DNA of 64,000 nucleotides from Favolaschia claudopus (taxonomy: Eukaryota; Basidiomycota; Agaricomycetes; Agaricales; Mycenaceae), in contig JAWWNJ010000108.1 in NCBI GenBank assembly GCA_037176885.1, forward strand, positions 186,001 through 250,000. The letters are read 5' to 3'. Shown in pieces: positions 56,001 to 64,000 of this stretch. Made by a program: the position numbers and the translations under genes. The stretch's first letter is position 1. Every line of letters begins with the position of its first letter. The notes under the pieces were generated by a model. That model searched no databases and was not told where the DNA came from. It saw only the letters and a program-made list of their open reading frames with translations.

Positions 56001-58215
56001 TCAGCATCCTTGAATCCATCCACGAACGCGCTGACTGGCGGATTTGAGGACGCGGCCTCCTCAGCGTCATCCTCGTCTCTGTCCGCCCCGCCGTAGCTAT
56101 ACCGATACCGGTCCTCGGCATCGCTTCCCGTGCTATACCTTCGCTCCTCCTGCTCATACACACCAAACCGCCCATCCCATGCCGCGCTTCCGGGAGGACT
56201 ACCTGTCCCCGACCACGCGATGCTCGAACGCTCCGTGATCGTACTCAGATGCGCGCGGAACGCATGCGTGTGCAGTAAATTCGGCAACGGACGGAGGTGT
56301 TCATCGTCATCCTCCTCCTCCTTATGCTGTTCTCCATCCGAGTCGGAGTCCTCGAAATGCGACTGTTGTGCATTTTGAAGTTGAGTGGAGGTGCTGGCGG
56401 TGGGCGTGGGGTTGGGATCTGAGGGCACCGAGGATGTGAGGACATGGGCGAGGGTATGTGGGGGAAAGGCGCGGGCGTGCAGGTGCGCATCCAAATCGAA
56501 GCCGGGATGGGCTGAGTCGGGGGACGAAGGCGCGTCAGAGTTAAGTGTATGGACGGAATGCGAGCTGGAGTCGACAGAGGTGGAATGGTTATGGCGTGTT
56601 TCGGGAATCGTTTCGATAGACCGTAGCTGTGGCTGAAATGAAATATGTTTCAACTGTGTAACGAAAACAATAACTCACAGGCTCGGGTTGGCTGGGTTGT
56701 TCCTCTACCTCATGCCGCGCCTCCACATCGTGCACCGATTCTATAGCGTCTATTTGTGGCTCGGTTTGAGGTAGTGAAGGGCTAGGTACGGGGGGTTCAT
56801 CGACTTGCTGAGGATCTGCTGGGGGCTACGAACGAGATTGATGCACAGAGATTGGAAAACAATACAGAAACGCACGGAAACTGCATCCGTGTCTTCAGGT
56901 GAATCTTGCGAATGGAGTGTCGACGGAACCTACATCAGTCAGTTCAGGACAAGAGAAACAGTCCATTGACGACGTACCGACTCCCCCTCGAGTTCTGCCG
57001 CATCTACGTCCACCGCCGAAAGCACCTATGAATGGATTAGGCGAATGCGCGAATGAACGCAATGACAAGTAAGGGCGCACTGTATTGTCTTCCTCTAATG
57101 ATGATGGGACCACCTCCTCAATCTCATCCTTGCCTGTGGGTATTTCATTCAAAACACCACCTACAATCTGGGCTGCGGGCTCCTCAGTCAACAGACCGCC
57201 TTCGTTTTCCTCGAGCAACGGCCCGCTGTCGCCCTGAGAGTCAAAGGAAAGCGGCTCAATTGGCGGAGACATGGGTCCAAATGAAAGACGCCGCGAGTCC
57301 CTCCTTGTAGGCGACCCAAATCCACGAGGAGAGTACGGTGTCCCGATGCTGCCACCCGTAAGCTGCGGCACCAGCGTCCCGCTTGTCACTGACGACCCCG
57401 TATACTGGGTTATGAGCGTCAGACCCGAGCCAGAGTGCTGTGGTGTGAGCTTTCCATTGCCGGTGTTCTGCGGCGACAATGAACCCGTGTATTGCGGAAG
57501 AAGAGTCCCGCCCGTATGCTGCGGTGTAAGCCAGTGAGCACTCTTCCGTCGCTCACTCTTCATAGCTACGTCCGCATCCGCCTTGCGCGCAATGTCAAGC
57601 GCGGTGTTGAATGCCGTGCCACGAGCCCGAACGATTTGTTTCTTCTCTTCGCGGATAGTGTGTGCATGCGACGACAGACTGGGGTCGGACTGCAGGAGGC
57701 GAGGGGAGACGGGGCTGTTCGGCTCACTCTCGGGAAGGGGAACAGTACGGGGGTCGAAGGTACTGAAAGCTTCCGAAGGACGTGCAAGACCGAGTGTCGC
57801 GCTGGGGATGCGCGCTGGCTGCATCCTGTTGCCATAAAGCATTCCATCCGCCTTTCTTTTGGGTTGAGAGGATTCTGGGGGTGCGCCGAGACCCAATCTA
57901 AGTAAGATTCATTAGACCATTGTTTTTGCTGTAAAGACTGTCTGTCGACGCACGATGATCGAGGGACTGGGATCCCGCCCTTGCCCTCAAACTGGGCAAT
58001 CTTGGCACGGAGGGCCCCTGCAGAGGCGGACGCTGGCAACGCTACCGCTGGACCGCCATGGGGTTGTGGTGCGGGAGGCAACGGTGAAACGGCTCGCTCC
58101 CGTTGCTCCCGGTCACGGTCCTCCTTCTGCTGGATTGCTGCAATCCGTTCCTTCAGGCTCCTACGGCAAATACATTAGCACTCGGTTGATAAACCTTGAC
58201 TTGACGAACGCACAT
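53067..58215 (-). CDS. Large disordered protein with six LxxQxTG motifs; candidate actin/endocytosis factor
   Basis: Minus-strand exons 58215-58214 (only AT of the start codon), 58160-57954, 57897-57081, 57025-56978, 56929-56876, 56825-56679, 56632-53851, 53785-53067; the frame closes exactly at 1,591 residues. The N-terminus is helical (MSLKERIAAIQQKED, ALRAKIAQFEGKGGIPVPR), then GLGAPP. Residues about 193-251 carry LTPQHTG, LLPQYTG, LSPQNTG, LTPQHSG, LITQYTG and LVPQLTG. These fit LxxQxTG, the site phosphorylated by yeast Prk1/Ark1 kinases in Pan1 and Sla1 (the fourth has Ser for Thr). The remaining 1,300 residues are Ser/Pro/acidic and disordered, with many PxxP stretches (PPMPPVPQG, PPTPPPKSP). 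No EH or SH3 domain was seen. Role inferred only from motifs. Confidence 0.75.
57354..57530 (-). repeat. Six degenerate LxxQxTG units
   Basis: Minus-strand coding repeat of 7-residue motifs spaced 8-14 residues apart, with Gly/Ser linkers. Nucleotide copies share CCGCAG/CCACAG plus CACGGGC or CTCTGG cores and look like an old tandem expansion. Confidence 0.7.
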
Positions 58216-61200
58216 CGAATGAAATGGGAGCCGAAGGAAACAGAAGATGTGGAAGAGAAAGACAACAGATCAGATCCACGGTAACAGCCTCGGCTACCAC
58301 GACCCGAACAATTCAAATAAAACCCCAATGAAATCGAGGATTTTTGGTAGCGACCCAGAACAAGTTCGGGAGTCGTAGGAGGCCAATTTTGAGCAGTAGA
58401 AGCCGCGCCCAATGTCTTAGGAAGACATATCACAAAGTAAGTGATGAGCCGTGGGGCCGTGATGGTCTTGTTGAAAGCAAAGGCCAATAGCTGGCACTGT
58501 AACTTCAAGTGACGGTTGACCAGAAATTCGACGGGTGGAAACCCGACAGGGCAAACGCAGAGGGAATGGGAGACGAAACAACCCAAATATCGTGAAGACA
58601 CTGGAAGGAAAATTCCAGGTGAACTTGATTGTGTCAAATTTTGGATGACAACTTTTGACACAAAGCAGCGAGTGAGCACCAAGGCTGTTGTCATCCCAGG
58701 TGAACACAAAGGGCTCGGGATGCCTCTAACTACTATGAAAGAGTCGAGAATCGTGGGTTCGTTAAATCGGGTCTGGGTACTCTTTTGCACCTTTTCTATC
58801 GTTTGAAAGACTGTGGGGTTCAATGTTCAAATGAGGGGGAAGCAGTACTAGTCACGACACCGATACGATTATTATGGCCTTCAATTTAGATGCTGGAATG
58901 TAGGAAATAGGGCTGACCATCTTTGACTCTCATTGCCATGGTAACGTCCGATCAGAGGCGATACATTCTGCTTTGACCTTCCGTTTTGGGAAGGAGATGG
59001 CCGTCAGATGGGAAAGGTTGAGTTTTGACTTACAATACAGCTCAGGCTGATTTATAGTCACAGCATTGATTGAGAAATTTGGCAGCACTGGGTCGAGCCA
59101 AAAGCTGCGGCCAGGGGAGAGAACAATTTCCAAGTTCAAGAATCAACACTTCTCTTCAAAACGTAAATTGAAGCAGGAAATGACGCCAAGGCAGACTGTA
59201 TAGAACACTATTACAGTGATGAAACGCTGAGGCTTGTTGGCCGTATAGTTTTCCGGATCTCTGCCTCGTCTTTGCTCACCCATATTTGGCAAGCCATCAA
59301 CACATTTCCCACGCACACTGGCTTCGCCTTCGCCTTCGCGTTCACCGTTTCCGTATTGTTTCTGCTTCTGACTTCGTACGTTGGGGGCTCTGTCATCTTC
59401 TCCTCCTGTCTTTCGATTCATATCTCCTCACGTGGCAAGTGGCAACATATCTGGGGACCTCAATCTTTTCAGCTTTCTTTGTTCTTCAAGTTTGTTCTAC
59501 TCACGCACCAGTATCGCACCCAATGACGGGTTATTCACGGAACCGATCCCGACGACCTCTGAGTCCGGTCTGTATCACACAGAGTGCTGTACAAAACTAG
59601 AGTCTCCCGCTCAAATTCTTCTGGCGAGGGTGCCAGTGCTCAAAAACGCCCAAAGGGCACACGAAGAGCTTCGAATCCGCGAATGCTTTGCCCGCCGCCT
59701 TCGTCTGATGCTCTTGGAGGCAATCATCAATTCTACTTATTACCTTTCTCCGTTGTGTTTCTGACATGCTCTTCCGCTACGATTTCTTTCCTTCTGGTTG
59801 ACGGTGCTGAGCTCTCAGTACAATGCTTTAGTGGGAGAGTCCCAAGCCGTCAAAGATAATTGAAAGAATGGACTTACTGGATGGCTTGCGGTGGATTGCG
59901 TCACCTTTTGGCGAGTTCGAAGGGATCATAAATTCGTTGTAGCTTTTCGAACAGCTGTACCAAAGAACCTGCCTGGCTGGTGGGGATTGGAAGGAGCGTC
60001 GTTCATCGTCGATGCAATGGCCTGGACCAAGCTAGCGCTAGCAGCAGGATACAAGTGCACCTCTAGACCAGGACCTAACTCTGTCCTTCGACAGCATGTT
60101 CCTGGAAGGTTCAGCAGACACGAGCCTTCCGGTGGAGATAAGTAGTTCATGATAATTTTGGCATACAGTCTTGCCGAATCGACGTTTGGAAGCATGCATC
60201 CGTCACTGAGTTGGCGATAGTCGCAGGTTTCCTGTCCGGTGGACGTGAGTGGTTTTATATTTGCCGTCATAAGTGTGTACATAACGTCTGGAAACCACCC
60301 AGATTAATTGTCGAGTTGCATACTTCGCCCGTGGCTCTGCATTTAGCCCAAAATCGCCGTTAGTGGGTCTCCGCAAAGTGTGTTGCCAAGACACTTGTAC
60401 TCCGTAGTCAGCAGTGGACTGCCAGTGGTGAAACGAATTGAACCAGGTATGTGAACAGCGTCGCGCTCCGGTCTCCAGACTTCAGAAAGCGTCCACATAG
60501 ACCTTGATGCTTACCACGGCCGCGTCGTGGCCGCATCACAGATGTCGTGTTCAGGCAGCTCAGCAATGTGGATTTTGACTGCTTTTCAATGTATCCCCTG
60601 AACGTTTTCTTCTTGGTTGGCACATAGACAGATGGAAGAAGAAGCGTTTCCTCTGGAGAGGGCCGTGGCGGTCAATGCAACAAATGGTTGACAAATGGGG
60701 AGATTTTCGCTGAAACCAAGAGGGCGTTCGCCATTTGGATGATGGATCGCCATCGACACAGACCGTGACGTCCGAGTCCGAAGATTTGCGGGGATCCGTG
60801 AATTGCATCCGTATTCGGTGGTGAGCTCTAGCATTCAGAGTTACGACTTGTGCGAATTTCGCATTTCTTGGTTTGCTGGGACCAATTCCAGCTCTTTCTC
60901 GAGTCGTTTGCAGCAGAAGTTGAATCCAGAAGAGAGTTCAAGTGGGAAACCGCCCGAATCACCGTGCACGGCAAGTCGCGATTGTCGGATCGTCGGTCGG
61001 TGAATAAATGACAGGCCTGTGATCCGTTTTCACTCATTCAAAACGCGCAACACAACCATCATCCATGTACCAACCGGCCTTGTGAAGTTGCCTGCCAGTT
61101 GCCTAGCCTTTGGAAGCTCAAACCGCTCGATTATACTGTTTTCTTGGCTGCCTAAGAGGAACAATTGCGACGACGCATCGGAATTCACACATTAAAGTAC

Positions 61201-61470
61201 GAAAAGTTGGTGCAGGCCTTTGCAGGCCTGTGGCGGACAAGTGTTGTACGTGCGGCGAGTACTGGACCAACAGCGCTTACGCCTTCCGAGTGGTTTGCGG
61301 GACACCCATTGATTCGGCTCCGGAGTCAAGACAGTTCCAACAGAACATTTTGGAGATGCGGCATCTCCACCCTTGTCGGGGCTGATCCTGGCTGATCTCG
61401 ACAATTTCTGCAAGTTTCAAGTTGACCTCCGGAGTGATTGGCATCTGAAGAGTGATGCTAGCTTACGATT
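58216..61470. other. Long interval with no supported gene
   Basis: About 3.3 kb. The first part is the 5' leader and promoter of the minus-strand LxxQxTG gene. ORFs at 59381-59764 (+) and 59926-60282 (-) show no family motifs, no clear splice partners and no signal peptide. A C-rich run with TTCGCCTTCGCC units occurs at 59320-59345. It may hold old repeats or regulatory DNA of the laccase. I see nothing I can name. Confidence 0.4.
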
Positions 61471-61478
61471 TATAAAAG
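61471..61478 (+). promoter_or_regulatory. TATA box of the laccase gene
   Basis: TATAAAAG, 76 nt upstream of the ATG at 61554, followed by a pyrimidine-rich start region. Sequence and spacing match other basidiomycete laccase promoters. Confidence 0.65.
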
Positions 61479-61553
61479 GACTGAGGCGTTTCTGCGGCTT
61501 TGTTGGTATCTTTTTCGTCGTCTCTCATTCTCTTCGCCCGTTATCTTCGACCC

Positions 61554-63970
61554 ATGACTTTTCCAACGTTATTGGCCCTTTCTTTGCTTTCCAGCACTTA
61601 TGCTGCTTCTGTCGCTTCGGGAGGTCCGGGAAACGTACTCAATCTTGAAATTGTCAACAAGAATCTGACTCTTGATGGGTTTTCTCGATCGTGCGTCTAC
61701 AAACCTCGGAGCAATCTAAGAGCATTGACCTTAGCTAGAACTGTCCTGGCTGGTGGAACATTTCCTGGGACTCCCATCCTCGCCAACAAGGTGAGAATAA
61801 CATGCTCTTGCCTTACCTCCGTGTCTCATATTGCTGGCAGGGGGACCGACTCTTGATTAATGTAGTGGACAAATTGACAGACCCCACGATGCTCCGGAGT
61901 ACTTCAATTGCAAGTGACTACACGGCTGGCTAGAACCTCTGAACTCATCTTTACAGCACTGGCATGGCGTGTTTCAAGATGGTACAAGCTGGGCTGATGG
62001 GTAGGTCAAAATCTTTAGAAGTGAACCTCATTCTCATGCCGCTTGCTAGAACGGCCTTTGTGACGCGTGCGTTTCATGCGAATTGAAATATACCTGTCCT
62101 GAACATGCAATTAGAATGCCCCATTAGCCCTGGCCACTCGTTTCTCTACGATTTCACTCCCACTGGGTGAGTCCTTGATCTTCACGCTGTACCAGAGTTC
62201 TAAACGACCAACAGACAGGTATTTATCCTTCATGGTCTGCAATTGCCATATAAAATCAACTCTCTGTTCGTAGGCTGGAACATTCTGGTATCACTCGCAC
62301 TTGTGTATGTCAACTTGGTCTGTGTCGATGTCCACTCCGCTGACCCCCATGAAGCGCTTCAATATACCGATGGCCTGAGGTATAGTACCTGCACGTTTAC
62401 GCTGATTGGATGGTATTGACTTTTTACCTTAGAGGGCCTCTAATCAGTGAGCATCAAAGAACCAACGTGACGCTGGCTTTCTAACATATACGCTCTCAGT
62501 CTATGATCCCAATGATCCTCACAAGGTCTGTTTACCTCGACCTCTCCACCCCATTGATGTTCTCAATCAATTGTCAGCGTCTCTATGTGGGCGTCCAAGT
62601 TTGTTTTCGGTTGAAAGACTTCTCATGGGCGAGATAGGACATTGATAACGCTGACACGATTATCACGCTCGCGGATTGGTATGTGTCTTTTCTTACCGCG
62701 CAACCGAGTCACCAATCTCAACCCTGCTCTCAATTGAGGTTCCACACTCCCTCTCGAAACGCTCCTTTCCCTTTGTTCGGTTCTTCGAATTTGATCAACG
62801 GCAAGGGCCGCTTTGCTGGCGGAGTGGGTCATCCTTCTTGTCTGTTTGCCCCCTCGCTGATCTGAGGCTGCAACTGTAGTCCACGAGCCCACTAGCAGTG
62901 GTCTCAGTCACGCGTAACAAACGTGTAGGTTGAGATCATTTCTCTGTTATCTATCTCACTGACGCTTTTTCCTATGTAGTATCGATTCCGCCGTAAGCCC
63001 TTGCTTTGTGTGTATCCATTGACGAACCCTGAAATTCATGGATAGTGATCTCAATGTCCGCCGAGCCGAACTACATCTTTTCTATCGACAAGCACGACAT
63101 GACCGTCATTGAGGCCGATGGTGTTTCCACCCAGCCTCTTTGTGTCGACTCCATGCAAGTTTTGTCAGTGCCCATTTCCTCTCAGGCAACTATTCAATTC
63201 TGATCTGACGTGAATTCTCCAACCAGCACCGGCCAGCGCTACTCTTTCGTCTTGAACGCCAACCAAAAGGCCGACAACTACTGGATCAGAATCGTTCCCA
63301 ACATTGGTGACACCAGTTTCGACGGCGGTGTAAACTCGGCCATTCTCAGATACACTGGCGCGCCCAAGGTTGATCCCAAGCCAACAGCGGCCCCTGTGAG
63401 CAAGAAACCTCTACTCGAGACGAATCTCCACCCGCTGGTACCTGTTCCCGTACCTGGGCGTCCTTATCCCGGCGGCGCGGATATGTCGATTAATCTGAAG
63501 ATGGGGCTCGATCTGACGGCTGCGCCACGATACACCATGAACAACGTCGTAAGTACTGAGCCCTCAATACCGGATGAAGCCTCCGATTCATCGTATCTTT
63601 CAGTCCTACAGCCCGCCCAGTGCCCCAGCCCTCTTGCAGATCCTCAGCGGTGCTCAGCTTGCGTCCGACCTTTTGCCATCTGGAAGCTACTTCGCCTTGC
63701 CCCCGAATAAAGTCATTGAGATCAGCATTCCTGGAGGGGAGGACGGCGGATCGCCGCACCCTTTCCATTTGCACGGCGTGCGCATAAAACCTTGTCTTTC
63801 AAAATATGACCTGCTTATCGCTGAATGGTTATAGCACAACTTCCATGTAATCCGAAGCGCAGGTTCCAAGACCTACAACTATAAGAACCCCGTGGTATGA
63901 AGCGTCGTCTCTTGTGTGTTTGTATGCTGAAGACTGGATGATTCGACAGATCAGAGATGTTGTTAGCACG
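61554..63970 (+). CDS. Laccase (multicopper oxidase), 3' end beyond the window
   Basis: Twenty exons visible, among them 61554-61690, 61739-61790, 61841-61909, 61957-62000, a 4-nt exon 62215-62218 (ACAG, needed to read GQAGTFW), 63227-63548, 63604-63777 and 63950-63970. Signal peptide [17 protein letters not shown]. It oxidises phenols and reduces O2 to water outside the cell. Copper signatures: L1 [24 protein letters not shown] region, L2 [19 protein letters not shown] region, L3 HPFHLHGHNF. L4 (HCHIDWH) would lie past the window, so completeness cannot be judged. Oddities: the cysteine usually in SxSCxPN is Ala (SMSAEPNY), while its normal disulfide partner in TQCPI is kept; L2 has Thr in place of Cys; and the intron at 61910-61956 starts with GC. 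No frameshift was found. Confidence 0.88.
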
Positions 63971-64000
63971 GTATGTCTTCCCACTTTGTTCGATATTTGT

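Noticed and set aside
59926..60282. 118-residue minus-strand ORF in the long empty interval
   Set aside because: Cys-containing and open, but no family motif, signal peptide, splice partner or promoter could be supported.

Overview
The window looks like chromosomal DNA of a mushroom-forming basidiomycete (Agaricomycetes). Genes are dense and on both strands. Nearly all are cut by many 45-60 nt introns with GT(A/G)NGT donors and short exons, some below 20 nt. Families present include a laccase, a PDR-type ABC transporter pair, a linker histone, a microsomal P450 and disordered Ser/Pro-rich proteins. No bacterial operon structure, CRISPR array or rRNA was seen. I cannot name the species.

Layout. 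0.7-2.6 kb (-): disordered protein. 3.7-5.9 kb (+): 13-exon cytochrome P450. 6.1-8.5 kb (-): adenylate-forming (ANL) family protein with a degenerate ATP loop; its first intron carries an insertion. 9.0-10.4 kb (+): histone H1-A. 10.7-11.2 kb: a MITE with TTAA flanks in the promoter of PDR transporter 1 (11.65-17.46 kb, +). 17.6-20.6 kb (-): an F-box-like pseudogene cut in two by a 2.1 kb TIR element. 20.9-26.7 kb (-): PDR transporter 2, a close copy of transporter 1 in tail-to-tail orientation. 27.9-28.8 kb (-): a decayed LINE-type fragment. 29.0-29.7 kb (-): small conserved-looking unknown. 30.0-31.1 kb (+): histone H1-B.

From 31.5 to 38.5 kb is a block of three housekeeping nuclear genes on one strand: TAF4 (TFIID), RAD17 (checkpoint clamp loader) and UBA2 (SUMO E1). 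39.2-40.9 kb (+): a basic protein with repeated SxIP motifs, a candidate microtubule plus-end tracker. 41.1-41.9 kb (+): 3-hydroxyanthranilate dioxygenase (NAD synthesis), next to a second cupin gene (42.2-42.9 kb, -). 43.4-52.6 kb (+): three secreted enzymes in tandem (metallophosphatase/5'-nucleotidase type, type-B carboxylesterase, SMP-30-type lactonase), with a small ORF holding an in-frame TGA between the first two. 53.1-58.2 kb (-): a 1,591-residue disordered protein with six LxxQxTG motifs, like targets of actin-regulating Ark/Prk kinases, and apparently an intron-split start codon. 58.2-61.55 kb: long stretch with no gene I can support. 61.55-64 kb (+): a laccase running off the end.

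The PDR region is the most dynamic part: a recent inverted gene duplication, two classes of TIR element, a dead F-box-like gene and a dead retroelement in 18 kb, bracketed by two H1 paralogues. The other genes look like ordinary conserved fungal biology. Exon models were built by eye from splice consensus, frame continuity and family motifs, without alignment tools.
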